Source of the DNA: Paenibacillus tritici
GTDB taxonomy: Bacteria; Bacillota; Bacilli; Paenibacillales; Paenibacillaceae
DNA length: 64,000 bases
Direction: 5' to 3'
Assembly (NCBI RefSeq): GCF_013204885.1
Contig: NZ_JABMKX010000005.1
Span: 372,001 to 436,000 of the forward strand
Under the pieces are notes generated by a model. The model was not told where the DNA came from and searched no databases. It worked only from the letters and a program-made list of their open reading frames with translations. The position numbers and the translations under genes are program-made. Positions within the stretch are counted from its first letter, which is position 1; the number at the start of each line of letters is the position of its first letter. Shown piece after piece: positions 15,699 through 25,100 of this stretch.

Positions 15699-16346
15699 AT
15701 GAACAAGTATTTGCCGATTATGCTGGATGTGGGCGGCAGGCGGGTGATGGTGATTGGCGGCGGGACGGTGGCTGAACGTAAGGCAATCCCGCTGCTGGAA
15801 GCGGGTGCGGAGCTTGTAATCATCAGCCCGTCGCTTAGCGGCACGCTGTCTGCGATGGCCGGGGACGGACGGCTGGAATGGATCAGCCGTCCGTATGCTC
15901 CCGGAGATCTCCAGGGAGCGGTCCTGGTCTATGCCGCGAGCGACGATCGAGCGGTGAATGAGGCCGTTGCCGGGGAAGCCCGGCTGCTGGGGCTTCCCGT
16001 TAATGTGGCCAGCCATGCGGAGGCGGGCACCTTCATCACGCCCGGCGTGCTTCGCCGCGGTCGCTTGACGGTTGCGGTCTCGACCTCGGGAGCGGGACCG
16101 TCTGCTGCTGCGGAGATTACGCAGCGGATTGCGGGGCTGCTGGGCGAGGAATACGAGCCCTACCTGGATTTCCTGCATGAGCTGCGGACGGTAATCAAGC
16201 GGCTGGAGCCGGCAGCGGAGGTCCGGGCGCGGCTGTTGCAGCGGCTGGGACAGCTGGAGGTGCTGGATGAGATGAGACAGGGCACCTTCATACCCTGGAC
16301 ACCTGAGAAGATCGAGTCCTGGGTTGCGTGTAACCGGGAAGCTTAG
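15699..16346 (+). CDS. Precorrin-2 dehydrogenase / sirohydrochlorin ferrochelatase-type siroheme protein
   Basis: A Met8p/CysG-N-like enzyme of 215 residues that oxidises precorrin-2 to sirohydrochlorin with NAD+ and may insert iron to form siroheme. The NAD-binding glycine motif VIGGGTVAERKAIPLLEAG is near residue 15. RGRLTVAVSTSGAGPSAAAEITQRI marks the central region. ATG 15699 lies eight bases after GGAG; GTG 15690 is an alternative. The SUMT domain encoded two genes downstream makes its substrate, so the operon runs both heme and siroheme branches. The 51-bp repeat array begins about 70 nt after its stop. Confidence 0.88.
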   Translation: MNKYLPIMLDVGGRRVMVIGGGTVAERKAIPLLEAGAELVIISPSLSGTLSAMAGDGRLEWISRPYAPGDLQGAVLVYAASDDRAVNEAVAGEARLLGLPVNVASHAEAGTFITPGVLRRGRLTVAVSTSGAGPSAAAEITQRIAGLLGEEYEPYLDFLHELRTVIKRLEPAAEVRARLLQRLGQLEVLDEMRQGTFIPWTPEKIESWVACNREA

Positions 16347-16417
16347 GCGGCAGGAGCGGGGCGGGTTAAGCGGCGTGGTGTGGATGAGCGGTTTAAGTGC
16401 GGCCGTGTGAGCGGATT

Positions 16418-17059
16418 GAAAGCGGCCCGGGCGGGTGAATCAAGTGTAAAAATACACTTGAATTGGGCGAAAGCGGCCCGGGCGGGTAAATCAAGTGTAA
16501 AAATACACTTGAATCGGGCAAAAGCGGCCCGGGTGGACGAAACAAGTGTAAAAATACACTTGAACCGGGCGAAAGCGGCCCGGGAGAGCGAAACAAGTGT
16601 AAAAATACACTTGAATTCGGCGAAAGCGGCCCGGGTGGGCGAAACAAGTGTAAAAATACACTTGAATCGGGCGAAAGCGGCCCGGGTGGGCGAAACAAGT
16701 GTAAAAATACACTTGAATTGAGTGAAAGCGGCCCGGGTGGGCGAAACAAGTGTAAAAATACACTTGAACCGGGCGAAAGTGGCCCGGGAGAGCGAAACAA
16801 GTGTAAAAATACACTTGAATCCGGCGAAAGCGGCCCGGGTGGGCGAAACAAGTGTAAAAATACACTTGAACCGGGCGAAAGCGGCCCGGGTGGGCGAAAC
16901 AAGTGTAAAAATACACTTGAATCGGGCGAAAGCGGCCCGTGTGGGCGAAACAAGTGTAAAAATACACTTGAATTGAGTGAAAGCGGCCCGGGTGGGCGAA
17001 ACAAGTGTAAAAATACACTTGAACCGGGCGAAAGCGGCCCGGGTGGGCGAATCAAGTTT
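16418..17059. repeat. Minisatellite: 12 copies of a 51-bp hairpin-forming unit
   Basis: Twelve full units of exactly 51 bp run from 16418 to 17029, and a thirteenth partial unit follows. Each unit contains CAAGTGTAAAAATACACTTG, an 8-bp perfect stem with an AAAA loop, and a GC-rich half with GCGGCCCGGG. Copies differ by a few bases, mostly between the two halves. Because 51 is a multiple of three and the unit lacks stops, several reading frames stay open through it on both strands, including the hemC frame. These are not taken as genes. The array lies inside the heme operon, so its transcript should carry twelve hairpins in series before hemC. Confidence 0.95.
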
Positions 17060-17077
17060 GAACAGGGGGAATGGTTC

Positions 17078-18022
17078 ATGCGGAAGATTATTGTGGGCAG
17101 CAGGCAAAGCGCTCTGGCGCTGACGCAGACAGGGCATGTGATTGCCGATCTGGAGCGGCTGTGCGGGGAGCATGGTTTTGATTTTACTTTTGAGGTGCAT
17201 AAAATTGTTACCAAAGGTGACCGGATTCTCGACGTTACCCTCTCCAAAGTAGGCGGCAAAGGCCTGTTCGTGAAGGAAATTGAGCAGGCGATGCTGGCTA
17301 AGGGAATTGATATGGCGGTACATAGCATGAAGGATATGCCTTCCGAATTGCCGGAAGGCTTGATTAATGGTGCCGTGCCGAGGCGCGAGGATCCGCGGGA
17401 CGTTCTGATCTCCGGTAGCGGAGCCAGCCTTGAAGAGCTGCCGCAAGGCGCGCGCGTAGGCACAAGCAGCCTGCGGCGCTCCAGCCAGCTCGCTGCGCTC
17501 CGGCCGGATCTGCGGATTGAGCCGGTACGCGGCAATATTGATTCGCGGCTGAAGAAGCTGGAGAGCGGCGAATATGACGCGATTCTGCTGGCAGCGGCGG
17601 GGTTGTCACGGATGGGATGGCAGGACCGGGTAACGTCATACCTGCCGCCCGAAGTTTGCCTGCCCGCAGTGGGCCAGGGAGCACTCGGCGTAGAGTGCCG
17701 TGAGGAGGATGAGGAGCTGCGCAAGCTGCTGGCGCTATATAATGATGAGCAAACGGCGCTTACGGTGACGGCCGAACGGACATTCCTCGGCGCACTGAAC
17801 GGAGGCTGCCAGGTACCGATCGGCGCCTACGCGGTGCTGGAGCCAGAAGGCGGGGCAGCCCATCCGGCAATCACTTTAACCGGGATGGTGGGAACCCCGG
17901 ACGGTACAGTCATTCTGAAGGAGACCTGCACCGGGACAGATCCGGTGGAGCTTGGTGCGGAGGTCGCCCGCAAGCTGGCTGCCAGGGGCGCAGAGAAGAT
18001 TTTGAAGGATATTATGGGGTAG
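17078..18022 (+). CDS. hemC: Porphobilinogen deaminase (hydroxymethylbilane synthase)
   Basis: Polymerises four porphobilinogens to hydroxymethylbilane on a covalently bound dipyrromethane cofactor. The 314-residue protein shows [11 protein letters not shown] with catalytic Asp86, the Arg-rich [12 protein letters not shown], and cofactor-attachment Cys244 in [14 protein letters not shown] 17078 has AGGGGGA at 17064-17070. The frame is open for 360 nt further upstream, but that extension is only the tandem repeat. The hairpin array immediately 5' could influence its translation or mRNA stability. Confidence 0.96.
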   Translation: MRKIIVGSRQSALALTQTGHVIADLERLCGEHGFDFTFEVHKIVTKGDRILDVTLSKVGGKGLFVKEIEQAMLAKGIDMAVHSMKDMPSELPEGLINGAVPRREDPRDVLISGSGASLEELPQGARVGTSSLRRSSQLAALRPDLRIEPVRGNIDSRLKKLESGEYDAILLAAAGLSRMGWQDRVTSYLPPEVCLPAVGQGALGVECREEDEELRKLLALYNDEQTALTVTAERTFLGALNGGCQVPIGAYAVLEPEGGAAHPAITLTGMVGTPDGTVILKETCTGTDPVELGAEVARKLAARGAEKILKDIMG

Positions 18023-18052
18023 CGGATGCAAAGGGATAAGGGGATGACGGAG

Positions 18053-19600
18053 ATGGCGGGGAAGGTTTATCTGGTAGGTGCAGGTCCGGGGGATGCGAAG
18101 CTGATTACAGTCAAGGGGCTGGAGTGTATCCAGAAGGCGGATGTGCTGGTCTATGACAGGCTGGCCAGTCCAAGGCTGCTGAAATGGATGAAGCCCGGCG
18201 GGCAAAAAATATACGTAGGCAAGCTTCCTGACCGCCATACGATGAAGCAGGAGGACATTAACCAGCTGCTGGTAGATCTCGCTTTGGAGGGCAAAACGGT
18301 GGTGCGTCTGAAGGGCGGGGACCCCGTGATTTTTGGCCGGGTGGGTGAAGAAGCGGAGCTGCTGCGCCGGAACGGCATCTACTATGAGATTGTGCCGGGT
18401 ATTACCTCGGCCATCAGCGTCCCGGCGTATGCCGGTATTCCGGTGACCCACCGGGATGCAGCGTCTTCCCTGTCGATTATTACCGGTCATGAGAGCCCGG
18501 ATAAGCTGGATCATTCCATCCATTGGGATAAAGTAACGAATGCCACGGGCACGCTGGTGTTCCTGATGGGCGTCGCCAAAATCGGATACATCAGCGCCCA
18601 GCTGATGAAGCACGGGCGCCCGCCGGAAACACCGGTGGCGCTTGTGCGCTGGGGTACCCGGGCGGATCAGGAGACGCTGACCGGCACCCTTGCCGATATT
18701 GAGGCAAAGGTGAAGGCGGCGGACTTTCAGCCGCCGGCTGTTATTGTTGTCGGCGATGTCGTTCTCCAGCGCGAGCAGCTGATGTGGGTGGAGGCACAAC
18801 CGCTGTTCGGCAAGCGGATCGTGGTTACACGGGCCCGTGCACAGGCCAGTGAGCTGGTAGACCGGATCGAGGAGCTTGGCGGCGAGCCGTATGAGTTCCC
18901 GGTCATCGAGACGGTAATGCAGCGGGACGCGGACAAGCAGGCGGAGATCGCTGCAGCCTTCCGCGGGCTGGCAGCGTATGACTGGGTGTTCTTCACCAGT
19001 CCGAACGGTGTGGACTTCTTCATGCGTCATCTGGCGCAGCTGAAGACGGATATCCGCGGCCTGCACGGGGCGCGTCTCTGCGCCGTAGGGCCAGGTACAG
19101 CGGCAGCGCTCGCAGAGCGCGGGCTGATCTCTGAAGAACTGCCTGGGCGTTTCCAGGCGGAGGGGCTGATTGAAGCCTTCGGCACACAGCTGCTGCCGGG
19201 ACAGAAGGTGCTGCTTCCGCGCGGCGATCTGGCGCGCGAGTGGCTGCCCGGCAAGCTGAAGGAGCTGGGGCTGGAAGTGACAGAAGTAGATACGTATGAG
19301 ACGGTAATTACCGGCGAAGATGATATTGAACTGGTTAAGCTGCTAGAAGAGAAGCGCATTCATGCGGTGACCTTCACCAGCTCTTCCACGGTGCGCAACT
19401 TCATCGGCATCCTGACCCGAATGGGCCTGGAAGATCCGCTCGGACTGCTGAAGGGGGTCACCATCGCCTGCATTGGTCCGGTAACCGAGCAGACCGCAAT
19501 CGAAGCGGGACTCACTCCGGGACTGCTTCCGCAAGAAGCCACCATCGAAGGGCTGGTACAGGAGCTGTGCCGCTGGAATGAATCGACAAGGCTGAGATAG
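18053..19600 (+). CDS. Fused uroporphyrinogen-III C-methyltransferase / uroporphyrinogen-III synthase
   Basis: A bifunctional protein of about 515 residues. The N-terminal SUMT (CobA) half has VYLVGAGPGDAKLIT, the LKGGDPVIFGRVGEE motif and PVTHRDAASSLSIITGH. It methylates uroporphyrinogen III with SAM to precorrin-2. The C-terminal HemD half (from about 255, after RIVVTRARAQASELV) closes hydroxymethylbilane to uroporphyrinogen III. In B. subtilis hemD is free-standing. The fusion places the branch-point product directly at the siroheme methyltransferase, and the dehydrogenase for the next step is encoded just upstream. ATG 18053 is chosen for the AAGGGG site nine bases upstream and because family members begin here; ATG 18026 and 18044 are possible. 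Confidence 0.93.
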   Translation: MAGKVYLVGAGPGDAKLITVKGLECIQKADVLVYDRLASPRLLKWMKPGGQKIYVGKLPDRHTMKQEDINQLLVDLALEGKTVVRLKGGDPVIFGRVGEEAELLRRNGIYYEIVPGITSAISVPAYAGIPVTHRDAASSLSIITGHESPDKLDHSIHWDKVTNATGTLVFLMGVAKIGYISAQLMKHGRPPETPVALVRWGTRADQETLTGTLADIEAKVKAADFQPPAVIVVGDVVLQREQLMWVEAQPLFGKRIVVTRARAQASELVDRIEELGGEPYEFPVIETVMQRDADKQAEIAAAFRGLAAYDWVFFTSPNGVDFFMRHLAQLKTDIRGLHGARLCAVGPGTAAALAERGLISEELPGRFQAEGLIEAFGTQLLPGQKVLLPRGDLAREWLPGKLKELGLEVTEVDTYETVITGEDDIELVKLLEEKRIHAVTFTSSSTVRNFIGILTRMGLEDPLGLLKGVTIACIGPVTEQTAIEAGLTPGLLPQEATIEGLVQELCRWNESTRLR

Positions 19601-19736
19601 CCTGTTCCTGCCAGATCTGTCAGCGCTGCCTTTGAGCGTTGCAATCGGGTCCAGCCTATTAGCTTCGATAGTTAACTTCGCATACTGCTTAAGGCTGATA
19701 GATATGTGTAAATACTTACTTTAGGAGGATGCAGCA

Positions 19737-20735
19737 ATGAGTTTCCCGATCACTAGACACCGCCGCTTGCGCGGGTCGGCCGGAATCCGCGGAATGGTGC
19801 GCGAGACCGTCCTGAATGTGCTGGATTTCATCCAGCCGATTTTTGTAACCTATGGAACCGGTGTGAAGAATGAGATTGGCTCTATGCCCGGCGTATATCA
19901 TTTCTCGCTGGATACCCTGAAGGCGGAAGTAGATGAGATTGCTTCCCTGGGCATTCCGGCGGTCCTGCTGTTTGGAATTCCAGAGACGAAGGATGCTGTC
20001 GGTTCGTCCGGATTCGCAGAGGACGGTATTGTCCAGGAGGCTACACGGCTGATCAAAAAGTGGTACCCCGAGCTGCTCGTCGTTGCCGATACCTGCCTGT
20101 GTGAATTCACCGACCACGGCCACTGCGGCATGGTGCACACCCATACGGTAGACGGTGTAGTGCACGGCGATGTCCTTAATGACGCTTCGCTTGAGCTGCT
20201 GACCCGCACGGCGGTGTCCCAAGCCCGGGCTGGTGCGGATATTATCGCGCCTTCCAATATGATGGACGGGTTCGTGCAGGCGATCCGTGCGGGGCTCGAC
20301 GAGAATGGCTTCGAGCATGTGCCGATCATGTCCTATTCGGTGAAATACGCCTCTGCCTTCTACGGCCCGTTCCGTGAAGCGGCGGACTCTGCCCCGCAGT
20401 TCGGCAACCGCAAGACGTATCAGATGGACCCGGCCAATCTGCGGGAAGCCATCCGCGAAGCGGATTCGGATGTGCTGGAGGGCGCGGATATGCTGATGGT
20501 TAAGCCTGCACTCGCTTACCTTGATGTCATCCGTACGATCCGCGACCAGTTCGACCTGCCGCTGGTAGCGTACAATGTCAGCGGTGAATATTCGATGGTC
20601 AAGGCAGCCGCACAGCAGGGCTGGATCGACGAGCAGGCGGTTGTGCTGGAGATGCTTACCGGCATGAAGCGTGCCGGAGCAGATGTCATTATTACTTATT
20701 TCGCCAAGGATGCAGCCCGCTGGCTGCGCGGCTAA
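19737..20735 (+). CDS. hemB: Delta-aminolevulinic acid dehydratase (porphobilinogen synthase)
   Basis: Condenses two 5-aminolevulinates to porphobilinogen. The 332-residue protein has the zinc-cysteine cluster [14 protein letters not shown] (Cys120, 122, 130) and the two active-site lysines in [13 protein letters not shown] (Lys203) and [12 protein letters not shown] (Lys256, Schiff base). It therefore belongs to the zinc-dependent type. ATG 19737 follows AGGAGG. The 136-nt gap before it has no obvious promoter or terminator, so it is likely cotranscribed with hemC and the fusion gene. Confidence 0.97.
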   Translation: MSFPITRHRRLRGSAGIRGMVRETVLNVLDFIQPIFVTYGTGVKNEIGSMPGVYHFSLDTLKAEVDEIASLGIPAVLLFGIPETKDAVGSSGFAEDGIVQEATRLIKKWYPELLVVADTCLCEFTDHGHCGMVHTHTVDGVVHGDVLNDASLELLTRTAVSQARAGADIIAPSNMMDGFVQAIRAGLDENGFEHVPIMSYSVKYASAFYGPFREAADSAPQFGNRKTYQMDPANLREAIREADSDVLEGADMLMVKPALAYLDVIRTIRDQFDLPLVAYNVSGEYSMVKAAAQQGWIDEQAVVLEMLTGMKRAGADVIITYFAKDAARWLRG

Positions 20736-20779
20736 GCAAGATGGGTCCGTCCAATTCAGTAGAGCAGGAGTGAACAAGC

Positions 20780-22081
20780 ATGGGCAATATGCCACAGAAC
20801 CGCCGGGAAGAGGCTTCCCGCACCGCTTTTGAAGAAGCAAAACAATATATTCCCGGCGGGGTCAACAGCCCGGTCCGGGCATTCAAATCCGTAGGATTGA
20901 CCCCGGTGTATGTCGAGAGGGGCGAAGGCTCGCGGATCTACGATATTGACGGCAACAGCTTCATTGACTACGTCTGCTCATGGGGACCGCTGATTATGGG
21001 ACATGCCCATCCTGAAGTGGTGAAGGCGCTGCAGGAGACGGCGATTAAAGGGACAAGCTTCGGCGCTCCGACCCTTATGGAGACAGTAATGGCCAAAACC
21101 GTGGTAGAACGTGTAGCCTCGGTGGATATTGTGCGTATGGTGAATTCGGGAACGGAAGCTACCATGAGCGCGATCCGACTGGCCCGCGGCTTCACCGGAC
21201 GAAGCAAAATCCTCAAATTTGAAGGCTCCTACCACGGCCACGCCGACAGCCTGCTGATCAAAGCGGGTTCCGGGGTCGCCACCTTGGGGCTGCCGGACAG
21301 TCCGGGCGTGCCGGAGGGTGTGGCGGTCAACACGATTACCGTGCCTTATAATGATCTGGACGGGGTCAAAATCGCCTTCGAGCGTTACGGCAACGAGATT
21401 GCTGCTGTCATTGTTGAGCCTATCGCCGGAAATATGGGTGTGGTTCCACCACTTCCGGGCTTTCTGGAGGGGCTGCGTAAGGTGACGACGGGGTACGGGG
21501 CGCTGCTTATTTTTGACGAGGTGATGACCGGCTTCCGTGTGGACCGGGGCTGCGCGCAGGGGCTGTTCGGGATGGACCCGGACCTGACCTGCTTCGGCAA
21601 AGTCATCGGCGGCGGTCTCCCTGTAGGCGCTTATGGCGGCAAAAGAGAGATTATGGAACAGATCGCCCCGTCCGGTCCGATCTATCAGGCGGGTACGCTC
21701 AGCGGGAATCCGCTGGCCATGGCGGCGGGCTACAGCACGCTGAAGCTGCTGACCCCTGAGGTGTATACCCGTCTGGAGTCGCTTGGCGCGAGGCTGGAAG
21801 CCGGTCTTAAGCGCAACGCCCAGGAGACTGGAATTCCGCTTACGATTAACCGCGTGGGGTCGATGGTGTGCCCGTTCTTCACCGAGGAGCCGGTCATTAA
21901 CTTCGAGACGGCCAAGACCAGTGATCTGGAGCGGTTCAAGCGTTATTTCGGCAAAATGCTGGATCAGGGCATCAGTGTTCCGCCTTCCCAGTTCGAAGGA
22001 ATGTTCGTATCCGCTGTGCACAGCGAGCAGGATATTGATGATACGATTGAGGGCCATTACCAGGCCCTGAAATCGCTATGA
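20780..22081 (+). CDS. hemL: Glutamate-1-semialdehyde 2,1-aminomutase
   Basis: This PLP enzyme converts glutamate-1-semialdehyde to 5-aminolevulinate, the HemA product to the HemB substrate. The 433-residue protein has the family start [11 protein letters not shown], the gatekeeper region [16 protein letters not shown], the DEVMTGFR motif and PLP-Lys274 in [18 protein letters not shown]. The stop codon overlaps the start of the following pseudouridine synthase gene by four bases, showing translational coupling. It completes the hem set in B. subtilis order. Confidence 0.97.
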   Translation: MGNMPQNRREEASRTAFEEAKQYIPGGVNSPVRAFKSVGLTPVYVERGEGSRIYDIDGNSFIDYVCSWGPLIMGHAHPEVVKALQETAIKGTSFGAPTLMETVMAKTVVERVASVDIVRMVNSGTEATMSAIRLARGFTGRSKILKFEGSYHGHADSLLIKAGSGVATLGLPDSPGVPEGVAVNTITVPYNDLDGVKIAFERYGNEIAAVIVEPIAGNMGVVPPLPGFLEGLRKVTTGYGALLIFDEVMTGFRVDRGCAQGLFGMDPDLTCFGKVIGGGLPVGAYGGKREIMEQIAPSGPIYQAGTLSGNPLAMAAGYSTLKLLTPEVYTRLESLGARLEAGLKRNAQETGIPLTINRVGSMVCPFFTEEPVINFETAKTSDLERFKRYFGKMLDQGISVPPSQFEGMFVSAVHSEQDIDDTIEGHYQALKSL

Positions 22082-23319
22082 CGGCCGGACCGGAGGATCA
22101 GTCCGGCCAGCATGGCAGCGCAACGGAGGGCCGCGTGGGCGGCCCGGGCACTGACCATACTGCACCGCTCCCTAGAGAGGGGGCGGGTGCGGGTACTGGC
22201 GCCAGCTCCGGGAGCTTCGCTGGCGGCGGCAAGTGGACCCGGCGCGGGGAATGGCTGGAAGCCATGCCTGGCCGGGTCATTACGGCGGCTGCCGACAGAC
22301 CGGCAGCCATTGACGCCTGGCTGCTGGGCGTAGCCGGCATGCCGGAGAAGCTGCACGCCCGGCTGCGCAGCGAGGGCGGCATCCAGTGGAGGGGCGACCG
22401 GCTGCGGCTTGCCCTGTTCCCTCACAGGGAAGCGGGAATAGAGCCGGTGTGGCAGGAAGCTGCGGCTGAGGTGCTGTTCGAGGACGACTTCTGCCTGGTG
22501 GTTCACAAGCCCGCCGGTATGGCGGTTCACCCGGATGGCAGCGGAAGCGGGGTAACGCTGGATCATATCGTCGCCGCCCATTATGCCGCTTCCGGCGGAG
22601 GGGTTGCTGTCCGTCATATCCACCGGCTGGACAAGGATACGACCGGACCTGTGCTGTATGCGAAGAACGAATACGCCCAGCTCATCTTGGATGAGGAGAT
22701 GCGTGAGAAGAACGTGTCCCGCCTGTATGCTGCAATCGTTGAAGGCACTGTGCCGCCTGAGCTAACGGTGATAGAGGCTCCGATTGGCCGTGACCGCCAT
22801 CATGCGGTACGCAGACGGGTGTCGCCGGGAGGGCAGGCGGCGGTAACACGGATTGTGGGGCGCGAAGCCCTGCCCGGCGGAACCGTAGTGAAGCTGCAGC
22901 TGGAGACGGGCCGTACACACCAGATTCGTGTCCACCTCAGTCATGCGGGACATCCGCTGTTCGGGGATGAACTCTATGGCGGGTCCGGCTGGCACACGGC
23001 TGTTGTTCCCACCGCCGGCAGCAACCCGAAGCAGCCGCTGCGCACGGCACCGGGCCAGATCAAGTCGGCGATTACAGCCTGGTTCGAGGAACAGGAGAAG
23101 ACGGGCAACGGACCGGGGCTGCAAGTGCCCGGCAAGCCGGTGGGTTACTCCAAGCCGGGAGTCAAGGCGAAGCCGGGAAGTTCTGACCGCCAGGCGCTGC
23201 ATGGCGAGAAGCTTGTATTCGCCCATCCCTGGACCCGGAGCCGCATCGAAGTAGCTGATCCATGGCCGGAGGATATGCGCCGTCTGCGCAAGCAGATAGG
23301 CGGCGGAGACCAGGAGTAA
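22078..23319 (+). CDS. RluA-family RNA pseudouridine synthase
   Basis: Isomerises uridine to pseudouridine in rRNA or tRNA. The protein of up to 413 residues has an S4-like domain (about 60-115), then the RluA catalytic core with the signature [11 protein letters not shown] (catalytic Asp185). [28 protein letters not shown] follows. The first ~50 residues are Gly/Ser/Ala-rich and not family-like. They may be a real low-complexity extension, or translation may start later, but ATG 22078 overlaps the hemL stop in an ATGA arrangement that favours coupling. Which RNA position it modifies is unknown. Confidence 0.88.
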   Translation: MTAGPEDQSGQHGSATEGRVGGPGTDHTAPLPREGAGAGTGASSGSFAGGGKWTRRGEWLEAMPGRVITAAADRPAAIDAWLLGVAGMPEKLHARLRSEGGIQWRGDRLRLALFPHREAGIEPVWQEAAAEVLFEDDFCLVVHKPAGMAVHPDGSGSGVTLDHIVAAHYAASGGGVAVRHIHRLDKDTTGPVLYAKNEYAQLILDEEMREKNVSRLYAAIVEGTVPPELTVIEAPIGRDRHHAVRRRVSPGGQAAVTRIVGREALPGGTVVKLQLETGRTHQIRVHLSHAGHPLFGDELYGGSGWHTAVVPTAGSNPKQPLRTAPGQIKSAITAWFEEQEKTGNGPGLQVPGKPVGYSKPGVKAKPGSSDRQALHGEKLVFAHPWTRSRIEVADPWPEDMRRLRKQIGGGDQE

Positions 23320-23357
23320 ATTGTTAACCCGCAGGCTCTGTGAGGTAAGCTGAGCCA

Positions 23358-23447
23358 AGTTAGGTCGAGTTAGGTCGAGTTAAGTTGAGTAAAGTTGAGT
23401 AAAGTTAAGTTAAGTAAAGTTAAGTAACGCTGAGATAAGTTGAGTTA
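23358..23447. repeat. Degenerate 10-bp tandem repeat
   Basis: Seven consecutive 10-bp units (23358-23427) follow the pattern AGTTAAGTTG/AGTTAGGTCG, and decaying units continue to about 23447. The first two are identical. The block opens a 1-kb gene-free stretch (23320-24349) after the pseudouridine synthase gene. Confidence 0.75.
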
Positions 23448-23642
23448 AGCTAGCCAAGTCAAGTTAACTCAGGTTAATTCGGACTAGACAAGTAAATTGG
23501 GAGCCATGCCACTCCATGTGAGCAGCGGCAGTCCCAAGAGTTTAGCCACGCCATGTGGAGCTGAGCCGCGTTTCTCTGATACTGGGAGAATTGCAGCTTG
23601 GCTCTATTTGTGTTCAGGGCAAAGCTGCCCCGGCCCGAACAA

Positions 23643-23827
23643 TAAGTGGATTTATGCTATCTAATCATCGTGCGATTCCATCTCCAGCAACATTAAGTGG
23701 ATTTAAGACATCTAATTCTTCCAATGTGTTCAATATTTCAGATTTCAGCCTGAGCAAGTGTTGTTTTTCCAACTGTTTCTCGATATTCGTAGATTTACCG
23801 ACCAGTAGTTGCCCTTTTTCCACTTAA
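23643..23827. repeat. Direct and inverted copies of TAAGTGGATTTA
   Basis: TAAGTGGATTTA at 23643-23654 recurs exactly 51 bp later at 23694-23705, each followed by CATCTAAT-like or ATCTAAT sequence. CCACTTAAT (23819-23827) is the inverted core. A 90-residue open frame spans the block but has no ribosome binding site, so it reads as a decayed intergenic repeat rather than a gene. Confidence 0.45.
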
Positions 23828-23884
23828 TTCAGCGGCGGGGTGAGGAAGCGGCAGGCTAGCCCTCCCGCTATCGTTTCGCCCTCC

Positions 23885-24144
23885 CGCCGCCGCACGTTGC
23901 GCCCTCGCCGCCGCACGTTGCGCCCTCGCCGCCGCACGTTGCGCCCTCGCCACCGCACGTTGCCCCTCGCCGCCGCACGTTGCCCCTCGCCGCCGCACGT
24001 TGCCCCTCGCCGCCGCACGTTGCGCCCTCGCCACCGCACGTTGCCCTCCCGCCGCCGCACGTTGCGCCCTCGCCACCGCACGTTGCCCCTCGCCACCGCA
24101 CGTTGCGCCCTCGCCGCCGCACGTTGCGCCCTCGCCGCCGCACG
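23885..24144. repeat. GC-rich minisatellite, 13 units of 20-21 bp
   Basis: Units of the form CGCCGCCGCACGTTGCGCCCT (21 bp) alternate with 20-bp versions that lack one G, thirteen in all, the last cut short. Mixed unit lengths shift the frame, so the long open frames predicted here on both strands are artefacts. The block is far richer in GC than the flanking DNA, which is AT-rich. Confidence 0.95.
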
Positions 24145-24349
24145 CACCGAAACATTATCCGGATATTCCAAGGTAGTAATCACGAATGACAAAGTGAGTG
24201 TTAAAGAGAATTGCAGCTAATATACGGAGGGTGGCTGTGCAATCCAGATATTTGCATTTTTCCAGTAACATTTGTAACTGACGGCCTCCCAATATACTGA
24301 TAAATATAGTATGTAAGCGTATCTCATAACGTTAACTGGGGGAATATTT

Positions 24350-24901
24350 GTGAAAAAAGTAACAAAGTTTATGCTCGTAGCCGGGATTTCATTGGCATTG
24401 ATCGGGGTAGGAAACAGCGGAGCCCTGAACAGCGTCACTTCTGCAGCGAGCGCACCGCTTAAGGTTGGCCGGGTGGAAGCGGCTGCCCATGGCACCAAAT
24501 GCTTCACAGTAGCTGTGGCTGTAGTGCAGAATGGCGTAATCGTTGCCGCATCGCTGGATGATTATCAGTTCCTGGGCACAGACGTAGCCACTGGCGTACC
24601 GAACTCGGATAAGGACTTTGGCCAGAACTACAAAGATCCTAACATGGTACTCGCGTCCAAGAAAGCTAATGCCAAATACTACAGCGAGCACATGACGGAA
24701 GAAGCCAAATCTACCGTTGCCTACGACAAAAACCTGGCTGCCATCGAGAAATTCGCAACAGGCAAAACGATAAAATCCCTTGAAGCCACACTGACTCACA
24801 AGAGCAAAGAGCAAGTGGTTGATGCGGTTAGCGGAGCTACTCTGGTAGATACCCAAGGCTACCTGAAAGCCATTCTTAGCGCGGCTAAAGCTGCCAAATA
24901 A
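24350..24901 (+). CDS. Secreted FMN-binding-domain-like protein
   Basis: A 183-residue protein of uncertain function. Residues 1-34 look like a Sec signal peptide. After an AAA-type cleavage region the mature domain contains GVIVAASLDDYQF and, near the C terminus, VDAVSGATLVDTQGYLKAI. SGAT (161-164) followed by a short helix is the hallmark of FMN-binding domains (PF04205 type), where the Thr can carry covalent FMN in RnfG/NqrC. A conserved-looking Cys51 is also present. No flavin transferase or Rnf gene lies in the window. The GTG start follows GGGGGAA, and a terminator follows the gene. It stands alone between repeat DNA and a metalloprotease gene. Confidence 0.65.
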   Translation: MKKVTKFMLVAGISLALIGVGNSGALNSVTSAASAPLKVGRVEAAAHGTKCFTVAVAVVQNGVIVAASLDDYQFLGTDVATGVPNSDKDFGQNYKDPNMVLASKKANAKYYSEHMTEEAKSTVAYDKNLAAIEKFATGKTIKSLEATLTHKSKEQVVDAVSGATLVDTQGYLKAILSAAKAAK

Positions 24902-24910
24902 TCAGTTTTT

Positions 24911-24963
24911 CTATCCTCCGGTGATAGACTCCTTCATGGCTGCGGCTGTGGGGGAGTTTTTTT
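24911..24963 (+). terminator. Terminator after the FMN-binding-like gene
   Basis: A small TATC/GATA hairpin (24912-24925) precedes ACTCC (24928-24932) pairing with GGAGT (24953-24957), followed by seven T. The T-run is strong; the stem is interrupted. Confidence 0.6.
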
Positions 24964-25100
24964 GTCTGTAGTCTGCGGAAGCGTGGAGCCGCCTGACCCA
25001 GTAATCTGCTCCGGAAGAGTGGTCTTCCTGTAATTATGGGTATAACAGTAATAAGCAAAAATACATCCTGTAATTGCAATTGATAACTGGGGGTTAGGCC

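Noticed and set aside
16418..17059. CRISPR array
   Set aside because: The 51-bp units are contiguous tandem copies without unique spacers, and there are no cas genes.
16380..17724. Several long open frames through the 51-bp repeats, on both strands, including a 443-residue minus-strand frame and a repeat-HemC fusion frame
   Set aside because: The unit is 51 bp with no stop in these frames, so open frames arise automatically. HemC has its own ATG and ribosome binding site at 17078.
23555..23827. 90-residue open frame after the pseudouridine synthase gene
   Set aside because: It is composed of decayed intergenic repeats and lacks a ribosome binding site or recognisable domain.
23795..24220. 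Arg/Ala-rich open frames over the GC-rich minisatellite
   Set aside because: The unit length alternates between 20 and 21 bp, the products are low-complexity, and no ribosome binding site is present.
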